A stretch of 33,372 bases of DNA from Comamonadaceae bacterium 2PF (GTDB lineage: Bacteria; Pseudomonadota; Gammaproteobacteria; Burkholderiales; Burkholderiaceae_C): NCBI GenBank assembly GCA_005502875.1, contig SCMV01000044.1, positions 1 through 33,372 of the forward strand, given 5' to 3'. A program made the translations under genes and the position numbers. Positions 18,432-26,381 of the stretch are shown piece after piece. How positions within the stretch are numbered: the stretch's first letter is position 1; every line of letters begins with the position of its first letter. Under the pieces are notes generated by a model. That model was not told the DNA's origin. It saw only the letters and a list, made by a program, of their open reading frames with translations, and ran no database searches.

Positions 18432-19631
18432 ATGTCCACCCAGGCCCCTTCCAGCGACCCGACCACGCTCGGGTCCATCCCGCGCACAGGCTGGTTCAAC
18501 CTGGCCTGGAGCGTGGCCATCGCCATCTTCATGTGGGCGCTGGAAATGGCCGCCCCCGGCCCACACGAAGGCCATTCGTTCATCGTGTTCCTGGCCTACG
18601 CCATCAGCCTGGGCTACTGGGCCTGGACGCTGACCGGCATCGTCTTCCTGGCCGAAGCCCGCTACGTCTGGCGCCAGCAACCCGAGCTGCGCCACCGTTA
18701 CCTGCACAGCGGCGTGTACGGCCTGGTGCGCTGGCGAACCCACCTGCTCTGCGCGCTCGTTTGCATGCCGATCGCCGCAGGCTTTGGCGTGTTCCTGGCC
18801 CGTGCGGTGCTGAGCCTGCCCTGGCCGGGCAGCGCGCACATCGGCGACACCCTGCCCTTTGGGGTGGCCATGGTCATGACCTGCAGCATCGCGCTGCTGA
18901 CCTTCACGCTGGACTACATGCGCGTGCGACTGGCCGCCAACGAGGTGCGCACCGAAGCCGCCCAGCGCCAGGCGGTCGAGACCCAGCTGCAACTGCTGCG
19001 GGCCCAACTCGACCCGCACATGATGTTCAACACCCTGGCCAACCTGCACGCGCTGATCGATGCCGATCCGCCGCGCGCCCAGGCCATGCTGGAGCACCTC
19101 ATCACCTTCCTGCGCGCCACCCTGCAGGGCAGCCGCGCGCTGAGCCATCCCCTGCGCGACGAGTTCGCCCGCCTGCAGGACTACCTCGCGCTGATGCAGA
19201 TCCGCATGGGCCCGCGCTTGCAGATCAACGTGGACCTGCCGCCGCAGTTTGCCGGCATCCACGTGCCCACCCTGCTGCTGCAACCCCTGGTCGAGAACGC
19301 CATCAAGCACGGGCTCGAATCCAGCCGCGGCAAGGGCCAGCTCACCGTGCGCGCGCGCCAGCACGAGCAGCACCTGCTGCTTGACGTCATCAACACCGGC
19401 CGCACCCTGTCTGAAGAGGACGCCGCCAGCAGCGGCCCCGGCTTCGGCCTGCAAAGCGTGCGCGAGCGCCTGCGCTCGGCCTACGGCCAGGACATCAGCC
19501 TGGAGATGGTGCCGGGCCCTGGCGGCGAGGGCACCCGCGTGACCGTGCGCATGCCACTGCAAACCGACACCCCAGCCCCCGCGCCTGCGCCAGAGCCCTC
19601 GCCCTTCGGGCCCTCTCGCTTCCTGCCCTGA
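18432..19631 (+). CDS. Sensor histidine kinase, LytS/YehU type
   Basis: The 399-residue protein has an N-terminal membrane part with about four helices (near 22-42, 52-75, 104-126 and 143-162). A short linker leads to a PF06580 His_kinase domain with the phospho-acceptor His196 in QLDPHMMFNTLANLH, then a HATPase_c domain with N-box PLVENAIKHGLE and a glycine box GFGLQSVRERLRSAYG. The tail is Pro/Ala-rich. No periplasmic sensor domain is visible, so the signal may be membrane-borne. The LytTR response regulator lies 21 bp downstream and is the partner. The signal is unknown; neighbourhood alone suggests a link to the TRAP permease upstream. Confidence 0.9.
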   Translation: MSTQAPSSDPTTLGSIPRTGWFNLAWSVAIAIFMWALEMAAPGPHEGHSFIVFLAYAISLGYWAWTLTGIVFLAEARYVWRQQPELRHRYLHSGVYGLVRWRTHLLCALVCMPIAAGFGVFLARAVLSLPWPGSAHIGDTLPFGVAMVMTCSIALLTFTLDYMRVRLAANEVRTEAAQRQAVETQLQLLRAQLDPHMMFNTLANLHALIDADPPRAQAMLEHLITFLRATLQGSRALSHPLRDEFARLQDYLALMQIRMGPRLQINVDLPPQFAGIHVPTLLLQPLVENAIKHGLESSRGKGQLTVRARQHEQHLLLDVINTGRTLSEEDAASSGPGFGLQSVRERLRSAYGQDISLEMVPGPGGEGTRVTVRMPLQTDTPAPAPAPEPSPFGPSRFLP

Positions 19632-19652
19632 GCTCAATCGATCGCCACCGCC

Positions 19653-20489
19653 ATGAACGCCCTGGCCCTCATCGCCGAAGACGAACCCCTGCTGGCCGAG
19701 GCACTCGCCCGCAAGCTGCAACGCCTGTGGCCCGAGTTGCAACTGCTGCCCGCCGCCCCCGATGGCCAAGCCGCCATCGACGCCGCGCTGGATGGCCTGC
19801 CGGACATCCTCTTCCTCGACATCCAGATGCCCGACGTGACGGGCCTGGACGCGGCCGACGTCATCCTCGAGCGCTGGCCCGAAGACCGAGCCCTGCCCCT
19901 GATCGTCTTCGTCACCGCCTACGACCACTATGCCTTGGCCGCCTTCGAGCACGCCGCCGTCGACTACGTGCTCAAACCTGTGCAATCGACCCGCCTGGGC
20001 ACCACCGTCGCGCGACTGCAGGCCCAGCTGACATGGCGCCAGCAAGGGGGCGCCGATGCCGAAGCGCCAACGCCCTCGCCGCCAGGCCACCTCGACCTGC
20101 CCAGCTTGCCGGGGAGCACCGATGGCGACGTGGGCAGCCCCCCGCTGCACCGCCCCGAGCCCCTGACCATCATCCAGGTCGCCGCCGGCCAGAGCCTGGT
20201 CATGGTGCCAGTCGAAGAAATCCTCTGCTTCGAGGCCGCCGACAAGTACGTGCGCCTGGTCACCGACCGCGCCGGCAGCAGCGAGTTGCTCATCCGCACG
20301 CCGCTGCGTGAACTCCTGCCTCGCCTCGACGCCAGCCGCTTCTGGCAGGTGCACCGCAGCGCCGTGGTCAACGTCACCGCCATCGACCGCGTGATCCGCG
20401 ATGGCGGCAAGCTGCGCATCCACATCCGCGGCCGCGCCGAGACGCTCGAGGTCAGCCGCATGTACGCCCACCGGTTCAAGGCGATGTGA
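19653..20489 (+). CDS. LytTR-family response regulator
   Basis: 278-residue DNA-binding regulator. The receiver domain (about 1-120) keeps the acidic pair Asp10/Glu11, the phosphorylated Asp56 in LFLDIQMPDV, Thr88 and Lys108 in DYVLKPV. A linker of about 45 residues rich in Pro and Gly follows. The C-terminal LytTR domain (about 170-278) has the expected EEILCFEAADKYVRLVT and FWQVHRSAVVNVTAIDRV segments. It is cotranscribed with the kinase. LytTR proteins typically bind direct repeats upstream of targets; none is obvious here. Confidence 0.92.
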   Translation: MNALALIAEDEPLLAEALARKLQRLWPELQLLPAAPDGQAAIDAALDGLPDILFLDIQMPDVTGLDAADVILERWPEDRALPLIVFVTAYDHYALAAFEHAAVDYVLKPVQSTRLGTTVARLQAQLTWRQQGGADAEAPTPSPPGHLDLPSLPGSTDGDVGSPPLHRPEPLTIIQVAAGQSLVMVPVEEILCFEAADKYVRLVTDRAGSSELLIRTPLRELLPRLDASRFWQVHRSAVVNVTAIDRVIRDGGKLRIHIRGRAETLEVSRMYAHRFKAM

Positions 20490-20604
20490 GGGGGACGAAC
20501 CCGGCGCCAGGGTGTTGCACAATCGGGCCTCCTCGCCGGGGCCAGCCCAAGGCCCCGCTTGTCACCCAGGCGCCTGACCCGCGCCACGCCAAGCGCCTCA
20601 CACC

Positions 20605-21834
20605 ATGCCCGTCAACCTGTCCGCCCCGAACCCCTCTGACCTGCACCCCGTTCCCGGCGTGAAGCTGGGCATCACCATGGCCGGGGTGCGCAAGGCCAAC
20701 CGCCGCGACCTGACGGTCATCACGCTCGACGAAGGCAGCGCCGTCGCCGGCGTGTTCACCAAGAACCGCTATTGCGCCGCGCCCGTGCAGATCTGCCGCG
20801 AGCACCTGCAAGACAGCACCGACATCCGCGCCCTGGTCATCAACACCGGCAACGCCAACGCCGGCACCGGCGAAGACGGCCTGGTGCGCGCCCGCGCCAC
20901 CTGCGTCGCCCTGGCACGCCAGCTGCAGCTCTCGCCGCGCCAGGTGCTGCCCTTCTCCACTGGCGTCATCATGGAGACGCTGCCGGTCGATCGCATCGAA
21001 GCCGGCCTGCCCGCGGCCATCGCCGATGGCAAAGCCGACAACTGGGCCGTGGCCGCCGAAGGCATCATGACCACGGACACCTTGCCCAAGGCCTTTTCCA
21101 AGCAAATCACCCTGGGCGGGCAGACGGTCACCATCACCGGCATCAGCAAGGGCGCCGGCATGATCAAGCCCAACATGGCCACCATGCTCGGCTTCCTGGC
21201 CACCGACGCCAACGTGGCGCCAGCCCTGCTGCAAGGCCTGGTGACCGACGCGGCCAACGCCTCGTTCAACCGCATCACCATCGACGGCGACACGTCCACC
21301 AACGACAGCTTCGTGCTGATCGCCACCCGCAAGGCCGCGCACGCCGAAATCACCGACCTGGCCAGCGCCGACGGCCAGGCCCTGCGTGCTGCGCTGATCG
21401 AGGTCTCGCAAAAGCTGGCCCAAGCCATCGTGCGAGACGGCGAAGGCGCCACCAAGTTCATCAGCGTGACCATCGAGGGCGGCCGCACCGAAGCCGAATG
21501 CGCCCTGGCCGCCTACGCCATCGCCCACTCGCCGCTGGTCAAGACCGCCTTCTTCGCCTCCGACCCCAACCTCGGCCGCATCCTGGCCGCCGTGGGCTAC
21601 GCCGGCATCGACGACCTCGACCAGAACCTCATCGAGATGCACCTCGACGACGTGCACGTGGTCACGAAGGGCGGCCGCAACCCCGCTTACCGCGAGGAAG
21701 ACGGCCAGCGCATCATGAAGCAGTCGGAAATCACCATCCGCGTGAACCTGGGCCGCGGCCAGGCCAGCACCACCGTCTGGACTTGCGACCTCTCGCACGA
21801 CTACGTCAGCATCAACGCCGACTACCGCAGCTGA
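20605..21834 (+). CDS. argJ: Glutamate N-acetyltransferase / amino-acid acetyltransferase ArgJ
   Basis: Bifunctional ornithine acetyltransferase of the cyclic arginine pathway: transfers acetyl from N-acetylornithine to glutamate. The 409-residue precursor is expected to self-cleave before Thr193 in [16 protein letters not shown], producing alpha and beta chains. [11 protein letters not shown] near 79-89 and a STGV motif near 118-121 (oxyanion hole) are also visible. The C-terminus [13 protein letters not shown] is typical. argJ lies close to secA in many betaproteobacteria; here the TRAP and two-component genes separate them. A strong hairpin terminator follows. Confidence 0.96.
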   Translation: MPVNLSAPNPSDLHPVPGVKLGITMAGVRKANRRDLTVITLDEGSAVAGVFTKNRYCAAPVQICREHLQDSTDIRALVINTGNANAGTGEDGLVRARATCVALARQLQLSPRQVLPFSTGVIMETLPVDRIEAGLPAAIADGKADNWAVAAEGIMTTDTLPKAFSKQITLGGQTVTITGISKGAGMIKPNMATMLGFLATDANVAPALLQGLVTDAANASFNRITIDGDTSTNDSFVLIATRKAAHAEITDLASADGQALRAALIEVSQKLAQAIVRDGEGATKFISVTIEGGRTEAECALAAYAIAHSPLVKTAFFASDPNLGRILAAVGYAGIDDLDQNLIEMHLDDVHVVTKGGRNPAYREEDGQRIMKQSEITIRVNLGRGQASTTVWTCDLSHDYVSINADYRS

Positions 21835-21885
21835 GGTCGGCGGGGCGCCTCACGGTTCGGCGCCATCCGTGAGATCCGTCACAGG

Positions 21886-21926
21886 CGCCAGCCCGACGGT
21901 GCAGGCAGGCACCGGGCTGGCGTTTT
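21886..21926 (+). terminator. Rho-independent terminator after argJ
   Basis: CGCCAGCCCG (21886-21895) pairs with CGGGCTGGCG (21913-21922), extended inward by CGGTGC/GCACCG past a bulged base, with TTTT at 21923-21926. The stem is about 16 bp, so termination should be efficient. Confidence 0.9.
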
Positions 21927-21954
21927 CACGTGTGCCATGCGGCGGGCGCCGTCC

Positions 21955-21960
21955 CATAAT
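21955..21960 (+). promoter_or_regulatory. Candidate -10 box for the HD-GYP gene
   Basis: CATAAT lies between the argJ terminator and the next start codon and would give a leader of about 33 nt that includes the ribosome binding site. No good -35 is seen 17 bp upstream. Confidence 0.35.
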
Positions 21961-21999
21961 GGGTCAGCCCTGCACCTCACCGTGGGGCGAGGAGTGGTC

Positions 22000-23271
22000 A
22001 TGAGCCCCAACGCCGTGCACGCCGTACCCAGCGACTTCCAGGTCGCCAACCCCCACGCCCTGGCCACCATCCTGGAGGCCAGCGAAACCCGGTCGATCAT
22101 CGCCTCCAGCGACATCTTCGACATCAACGGGATGAAGCTGTGGGCGCGCAACCAGCCCGTCACGGCGGACCTGCAGCGCAAGCTGATGGACCGATCCCTG
22201 CGCAAACCGCTGGAAACCTGCCTGATGGCCGAAGACGGCGTCACCCCGAGCAGCCTGAAACGGGCTCTGGTGCGCCTGATCGACACCGAGGGCATGCTCA
22301 GCCCCCTGTTGCGCCCCCATGTCGATGCCCTCATGCACGGCGTGAGCGGCCTGCGCCTGCACTCCGTGGTGCAACTGCTGCTCAGCGCCGTCGAGACCGC
22401 CCGCCCCACCGCCTTCGCACACGCGCTCGACGCCATGGCTGTGGCCGGTGCACTCATGCACGCCCGGGGTGGCGACGACCGCCTCATTGGCCAGGCCATG
22501 ACCGCAGGCCTCTTGCACGACGTCGGCGAGATGTACATCTCTCCCGAGTACGGTGAAGCCGACGCTGGCGCCACCCTGGATGTCGACACCTACCGCCAGC
22601 TCGTGGTGCACCCCCACGTGGGCCAATTGCTGCTCGGCCAGCTCACCGACTACCCACGCGACATCGTGCGGGCGGTGGCCGAGCACCACGAGCGGCTGGA
22701 CGGCTCTGGCTACCCGCACATGCTCACCGGCGATCGCATGTCGGCGCTGGGCAAACTGCTGTCGGCCACCGAAGAAGCCCTCTCGGCACTGCGCCTGCCC
22801 GATGCCACCTTGCACCACGCCAGCGTTGCGCTGCGGGTGGTGCCGGGCGAATTCGACGAACACCTCAGCGGCCCGCTGGCCGCCGCCGCGCGCGTGGTGG
22901 CCCCCTTGCGGCCGCGTCGCTCGGGCGAAGACCTGTTGCACGAACTCGCCAACCTCGACTTCGCGCTGCAAGGCGCGATGAACCGGCTCGAGCTCATGCT
23001 GCCCGACAACCCCGGCCCCAACCTGACGCGAGCCGCCGACCTGTGCCGCCACCTGCTGCACAAGCTGCGCCAGGGCTGGAACGAAAGCGGGCTTTGGAGC
23101 CCCAACGCCATCGGCATCGACCAGATCGCCGAAGCCGAAGCGGTGCTCGACGCCCTGGCCCATCGCCTGGCCACCATCGAGCGCATGGCCAGGCTGGCGG
23201 CGGGCGAGCTGTCTGGCGAAGAGCAGGACAGCCTGGACGGCTTTTGCGCCAGCTTGGTGCAGGAGCACTGA
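22000..23271 (+). CDS. HD-GYP-type phosphodiesterase/hydrolase
   Basis: Cytoplasmic protein of 423 residues. The central HD-GYP-like domain (about 140-260) has the metal-binding pair His173-Asp174 in GLLHDVGEM, where the usual HDIGK lysine is replaced by Glu, and the second signature HHERLDGSGYP (229-239). The domain family degrades cyclic di-GMP, but no EAL, GGDEF or receiver domain is attached. The N-terminal 110 or so and C-terminal 150 or so residues are helical and unassigned. GGGGCGAGGAG (21984-21994) places the start at the ATG at 22000 rather than the longer frame from 21937. It stands alone between argJ and ssrA. Confidence 0.85.
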   Translation: MSPNAVHAVPSDFQVANPHALATILEASETRSIIASSDIFDINGMKLWARNQPVTADLQRKLMDRSLRKPLETCLMAEDGVTPSSLKRALVRLIDTEGMLSPLLRPHVDALMHGVSGLRLHSVVQLLLSAVETARPTAFAHALDAMAVAGALMHARGGDDRLIGQAMTAGLLHDVGEMYISPEYGEADAGATLDVDTYRQLVVHPHVGQLLLGQLTDYPRDIVRAVAEHHERLDGSGYPHMLTGDRMSALGKLLSATEEALSALRLPDATLHHASVALRVVPGEFDEHLSGPLAAAARVVAPLRPRRSGEDLLHELANLDFALQGAMNRLELMLPDNPGPNLTRAADLCRHLLHKLRQGWNESGLWSPNAIGIDQIAEAEAVLDALAHRLATIERMARLAAGELSGEEQDSLDGFCASLVQEH

Positions 23272-23350
23272 AACCGAGGTCAGGGCTTGAATTCCGAGGG
23301 GCCGCCCCGAATTGCTGACCATGTCTCAGGCACGGGCGAAAGGAAGCGCC

Positions 23351-23356
23351 TACAAT
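23351..23356 (+). promoter_or_regulatory. Candidate ssrA promoter -10
   Basis: TACAAT lies 17 bp before the mature tmRNA 5' end, placing transcription initiation near 23363. The -35 region (about 23328-23333) is weak. It falls between the HD-GYP stop and ssrA. Confidence 0.5.
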
Positions 23357-23373
23357 GGGACACCCATTTCCCT

Positions 23374-23744
23374 GGGGCCGACCTGGTTTCGACGTTGGTG
23401 CGGATTCGGGACAGGGCATGTCGAGCACCAGTTCGCTCGTAAATCCACTGGAAAAAAACCAACTGCAAACGATCAAAAGTTCGCACTCGCCGCTTAATAC
23501 CGGTGAGCCTCTCAACAGTCGGCCCATGGGCTGGGTCTGAGCCGCAAGGCAAGGACTGAGAGGTCATTTTCATGGGCTGGGCTTCACCTGGGTCACTCAA
23601 GTGAGGTCGAGATCAAGTGACTGGCTGGCCTGGTAGCGTGCTGCTGCGCGATCAGGTTGGCGAGATCCAAATCAGACAGCTAAACATGTAGATCTGCTCG
23701 TTGATGGCTGACGGACGGGGGTTCAATTCCCCCCGGCTCCACCA
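23374..23744 (+). ncRNA. ssrA: Transfer-messenger RNA (tmRNA)
   Basis: Rescues stalled ribosomes by acting as both tRNA and mRNA. The 5' end GGGGCCGACCTGGTTTCGAC is the standard tmRNA start, and its acceptor strand GGGGCCG pairs with CGGCTCC ahead of the encoded ACCA 3' end. The T arm, GGGGGTTCAATTCCCCC, is next to it. The tag frame starts at GCA 23465 and ends at TAA 23495-23497, giving ANDQKFALAA; the ALAA end is the ClpXP degradation signal. Length is about 371 nt, normal for a one-piece tmRNA. Its 3' end is the attachment site of the downstream mobile element. Confidence 0.97.
23719..23744 (+). other. Probable attachment site (ssrA 3' end) of the integrative element
   Basis: The T arm and acceptor end of ssrA are a frequent target of tyrosine integrases, and an integrase gene begins 179 bp downstream, so one end of the element lies about here. 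The matching direct repeat at the far end was not found in the window, so the core cannot be delimited and the right junction lies further on. Confidence 0.6.
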
Positions 23745-23775
23745 AAAAAGCTTCCGGCAACGTCCGCAAGCATCC

Positions 23776-23812
23776 AAAAAGCCCTAGAGAATCAACGCTC
23801 TAGGGCTTTTTT
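23776..23812 (+). terminator. Rho-independent terminator after ssrA
   Basis: AAAAAGCCCTAGAG (23776-23789) pairs with CTCTAGGGCTTTTT (23798-23811) around an 8-nt loop, and the U run follows. The A-rich 5' arm means it may work in both directions. It lies just inside the island and probably ends ssrA readthrough before the integrase gene. Confidence 0.9.
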
Positions 23813-23826
23813 CTTGTCCGCAACCG

Positions 23827-23923
23827 TGCGGGTAAGTCTATGGACATCCGGCCACCTTTGCGGGTAACTTTGCGGGTAAGCGACCTACCCGCAAACCAGT
23901 TACCCGCAACGGTGTTATCCGCA
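23827..23923. repeat. TGCGGGTAA repeat cluster upstream of integrase
   Basis: Three direct copies at 23827-23835, 23859-23867 and 23871-23879; inverted copies as TACCCGCA at 23886-23893 and TTACCCGCA at 23900-23908; and a degenerate TTATCCGCA at 23915-23923 that runs up to the integrase ATG. They fill the gap between the terminator and the integrase. Probably integrase arm-type sites or an autoregulatory operator. Confidence 0.75.
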
Positions 23924-25182
23924 TGCCCACCAAGAACGCCACCAACAAGCTCACGGACCCGGCCATCCGCAACGCCAAGCCGCAGGCCCGCCCCTTCAAC
24001 CTGGCAGACGGCGGCGGCCTGGGCCTGGAGGTGCAGCCCAGCGGCGCCAAGTGGTGGCGCTTCCGCTACCGCATCGACGGCAAGGAAAAAATGCTGTCCT
24101 TCGGCACCCACCCCGAAGTCAGCCTGAAGGACGCCCGCGAGCGCCGCGAGCAGGCCCGCCGTGACATCGCGGCAGGCATCGACCCTGGCGCCAAGCGCAA
24201 GGCAGAAAAGGCCACCCGGGCCGAGCTGGCCGCGAACACCTTTGAGGCCGTGGCCCGCGAGTGGCACCAGGCCGTGCACGTGGCCGCAGTGACCGAGGGC
24301 CACGCTGCCCGGACCCTGCTGCGCCTGGAGCAAGACGCCTTCCCATGGTTCGGCGCCATGCCCATCGCCGAAGTGACGGCGCCCAAGCTGCTGGAGGCCC
24401 TGCGCAAGGTCGAGGCCCGGGGAGCCATCGAGACGGCCCACCGCGTGCGCCAGGCGTGCGGGCAGGTGTTCCGCTACGGCATTGCCACCGGGCGGTGTGA
24501 GCGTGACCCCGCTGCCGATCTGCGGGACGCCTTGCAACCGGTCATCGTCAAGCACCACGCCGCCATCACCGAGCCACGCAAGGTGGGTGAGCTGCTGCGG
24601 GCCTTTGACGACTATCAGGGCCTGCCCACCACGCGGGCAGCCCTCAAGCTAGCGCCCCTGGTCTTCCTGCGGCCCGGTGAGCTGCGGCAGGCCGAGTGGT
24701 CAGAGTTCGACCTTGACGCCGCCGTGTGGACCGTGCCCGCCGCCCGCATGAAACGCACCAAGCAACAGAAGGCAGACGGCGTGCCCCACCTGGTGCCCCT
24801 GTCGCGCCAGGCCGTGGCCGTGCTGCGTGACCTGGAGGCCCTGACCGGCCACGGGCGGTACGTGTTCCCCAGCCCGCGAGGTGGCGCCCGGCCCATGAGC
24901 GACAACGCCGTGTTGTCTGCCCTGCGCCGCATGGGCTTCGCCAAAGATGAGATGAGCGGCCACGGCTTCCGCGCCATGGCCCGCACCCTGATGGCCGAAC
25001 GCCTGGGCGTGCCTGAGTCGGTGGTAGAGGCTCAGCTTGCCCACGCCGTGCGGGACAGCCTGGGCCGGGCCTACAACCGCACCGAGTTCATCGAGCAGCG
25101 GCGCAGCATGATGCAACAGTGGGCGGACTACCTGGACGGGCTCAAGCAAGGGGCGCAGGTGCTGCCTTTCAAGACGGCTTGA
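23923..25182 (+). CDS. int: Tyrosine-type site-specific integrase, P4 family
   Basis: Integrates and, with a directionality factor, excises the element. The 419 residues start with the DUF4102-type arm-binding domain of P4-like integrases (about 1-95: LTDPAIRNAKPQARPFNLAD, then FGTHPEVSLKDARE). A core-binding domain follows (about 105-200), then the catalytic domain with Arg250 in LVFLRPGELR, His347/Arg350 in HGFRAM, His374 in LAHAV and nucleophile Tyr384 in GRAYNRTEF. All catalytic residues are present, so it should be active. The ATG at 23923 has no ribosome binding site and is overlapped by repeats that may repress it. Confidence 0.95.
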   Translation: MPTKNATNKLTDPAIRNAKPQARPFNLADGGGLGLEVQPSGAKWWRFRYRIDGKEKMLSFGTHPEVSLKDARERREQARRDIAAGIDPGAKRKAEKATRAELAANTFEAVAREWHQAVHVAAVTEGHAARTLLRLEQDAFPWFGAMPIAEVTAPKLLEALRKVEARGAIETAHRVRQACGQVFRYGIATGRCERDPAADLRDALQPVIVKHHAAITEPRKVGELLRAFDDYQGLPTTRAALKLAPLVFLRPGELRQAEWSEFDLDAAVWTVPAARMKRTKQQKADGVPHLVPLSRQAVAVLRDLEALTGHGRYVFPSPRGGARPMSDNAVLSALRRMGFAKDEMSGHGFRAMARTLMAERLGVPESVVEAQLAHAVRDSLGRAYNRTEFIEQRRSMMQQWADYLDGLKQGAQVLPFKTA

Positions 25183-25204
25183 ACGTCCCCGGCAAAGCAC
25201 CAGG

Positions 25205-25226
25205 AAGCGGCCTCGGGGCCGCTTTT
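25205..25226 (+). terminator. Terminator after the integrase gene
   Basis: AAGCGGCC (25205-25212) pairs with GGCCGCTT (25217-25224) around a TCGG loop, with a short T run. It separates the integrase from the downstream repeat cluster. Confidence 0.75.
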
Positions 25227-25249
25227 GCTTCGTGGCGATGATTTATCGA

Positions 25250-25363
25250 GGGGACACGGGGACAGGTGGCCCCGTTCGCCCACATCCCCGATGAATAAAG
25301 GGCGCAGCCCCTTCAATGACAGTGGGGACAATGCGGGGACATTCAGGGTACAGAGTGGGGACA
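25250..25363 (+). repeat. Left GGGGACA iteron cluster (five copies)
   Basis: GGGGACA at 25250-25256, 25258-25264, 25324-25330, 25335-25341 and 25357-25363, all in the same orientation, in the roughly 340-bp gap between the integrase and the next gene. Preferred context is GTGGGGACA. The same heptamer recurs seven times at 32958-33128, mostly inverted. Candidate binding site for the element's replication protein, like crr of phage P4. The rest of this gap (25364-25525) shows only a possible -10, TATACC near 25512. Confidence 0.75.
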
Positions 25364-25525
25364 CTTTCTCTGTCTGAGTTGCGGCCTCCTGCCTGGCCTG
25401 TGCTGCCCTGGCCTTCCTCACGGCCCTGCGCGGGCCCATTGCGGAAGGAGGCGGAAATTCAGCGCGAAGCCTCTCCCTGGTGCCCCGCCCACCACGCCGC
25501 GATCTGGTCGCTATACCGTGTAGCC

Positions 25526-25795
25526 ATGAACAAACCGAAGCCCACCCTCACGCCCCTGCTTCTAACCCTGGATGAAGCTGCACACGTTGCAGGCCTTTCA
25601 AAGTCCACGTGGCAAAAGCTCGTGGCCCGAGGCAAGGCGCCAAAGCCGCGCGACCCCACCGGCAGCTCGTCGCGTTGGCTGCTCAAGGACATCGAGGCAT
25701 GGGCAGAGGGCCTGCCCGTGGCCAACCACTTGCCGCCACCGAACACCGGCCACAGCAACCGCCCTCACAGGCGCACACCAAAGGTAGATGAATGA
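25526..25795 (+). CDS. Small helix-turn-helix regulator (AlpA/excisionase-like)
   Basis: The 89-residue product has one MerR/AlpA-like winged helix: LTLDEAAHVAGLSKSTWQKLVARGKAPKP near 14-42 and RWLLKDIEAWAEGLPV near 51-66. Such proteins regulate integrase or act as excisionases in P4-like elements. The basic tail RPHRRTPK is probably unstructured. The longer open frame from 25316 runs through the iteron cluster, so the internal ATG at 25526 is preferred. Its stop overlaps the next ATG by 4 bp (ATGA). Confidence 0.75.
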   Translation: MNKPKPTLTPLLLTLDEAAHVAGLSKSTWQKLVARGKAPKPRDPTGSSSRWLLKDIEAWAEGLPVANHLPPPNTGHSNRPHRRTPKVDE

Positions 25796-26088
25796 TCGGC
25801 ACACAGCCCACTGGCGCCATTGCTGGCGTCATCATCAGCGCCGTTTCTCATGAGGGACTGAGCGTCACAGTGGACGGCATGCCCGCCCGCCTGGCCGTTG
25901 TCAATGAGGCTGGCGAGGTCATCGCCATAGGTCCGCAGGTGGCCCGCGAAGCTGAGGCCGTCGCGGTCAACAACTACCGCCAGTTCCTGCAAGGCAAGGG
26001 ATACCTGCGTGTGATGGGCAAGCCCATCAGCGTGCAGGCGTCTGCACACCAGGGTGCCGAGTCTGGGCCGCATGATGGCAGCGTCTGA
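25792..26088 (+). CDS. Hypothetical protein, 98 aa
   Basis: Not recognised. The first 55 or so residues are a beta-rich, mildly hydrophobic stretch (IAGVIISAVSHEGLSVTVDG, then ARLAVVNEAGEVIAIGPQ), followed by a helical segment VAREAEAVAVNNYRQFLQG. No signal peptide or membrane helix. It is translationally coupled to the preceding small regulator by ATGA and is the last gene before the C4-like leader, so it may share the regulator's promoter. Confidence 0.65.
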   Translation: MIGTQPTGAIAGVIISAVSHEGLSVTVDGMPARLAVVNEAGEVIAIGPQVAREAEAVAVNNYRQFLQGKGYLRVMGKPISVQASAHQGAESGPHDGSV

Positions 26089-26103
26089 GGTGGGCCGGGC
26101 GCC

Positions 26104-26134
26104 TTGACTGCCCATCGGGGCTGCGTGCAATAAT
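26104..26134 (+). promoter_or_regulatory. Promoter of the island's leader RNA
   Basis: TTGACT (26104-26109) and an extended -10, TG then C then AATAAT (26126-26134), with 19 bp between hexamers. It is the best promoter-like sequence in the island; the predicted start near 26141 lies about 240 nt before the next gene. It would drive the leader and the genes after it. Confidence 0.6.
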
Positions 26135-26140
26135 CGATCA

Positions 26141-26372
26141 ACCCGAAAGGGCCGGTGCTTCAAAACACCTTCCGATAAGCGGTGCGCCTCCCCGACAGTG
26201 AGGCTTTGTCACGTCCGTACACTTGCGGCCCCAGCAGTTGGGGCGGCCAATGGTTGCGGGTGGGATGGGGCTACCCGTAAGGGCGTCCGCACGTCTTATC
26301 GCGTGTTTTGAACATCCCGCCCACCCCTCATGCTTCAAAACATGGCGGGTGGCTTCAAGTCTCGATAAGGAG
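26141..26372 (+). ncRNA. Leader RNA with C4/P4-type antisense immunity architecture
   Basis: Central segment B has CTTATCG (26295-26301) then GTGTTTTGAA (26303-26312). An upstream segment A, TTCAAAACAC (26159-26168) plus CGATAAG (26173-26179), is complementary to both parts. A downstream segment C, TTCAAAACA (26334-26342) plus CGATAAG (26363-26369), is also complementary, and its second part overlaps the AAGGAG ribosome binding site (26367-26372) of the next gene. Two hairpins lie before B: CCCCA/TTGGGG near 26229-26243 and CGGGT/ACCCG near 26257-26277. This is the A-B-C layout of phage P4 CI RNA and P1/P7 C4 RNA, where a processed RNA carrying B blocks expression of the operon. I could not match it to the family model. 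Confidence 0.65.
26186..26209 (+). terminator. Possible early terminator inside the leader
   Basis: GCCTC (26186-26190) pairs with GAGGC (26200-26204), followed by TTTGT. It begins 6 nt after segment A, so RNA pairing there could favour or prevent it, as in the premature termination of P4 transcripts. Weak because the stem is short. Confidence 0.35.
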
Positions 26373-26381
26373 CCTGAAACC

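Noticed and set aside
25316-25525. Longer N-terminus for the first island regulator
   Set aside because: The extension overlaps three iterons, is rich in Pro/Trp/Leu without family similarity, and the ATG at 25526 starts just before the conserved helix-turn-helix.
26223-26381. Longer N-terminus for the 84-aa gene
   Set aside because: It would translate the structured leader; AAGGAG ahead of the ATG at 26382 marks the start.
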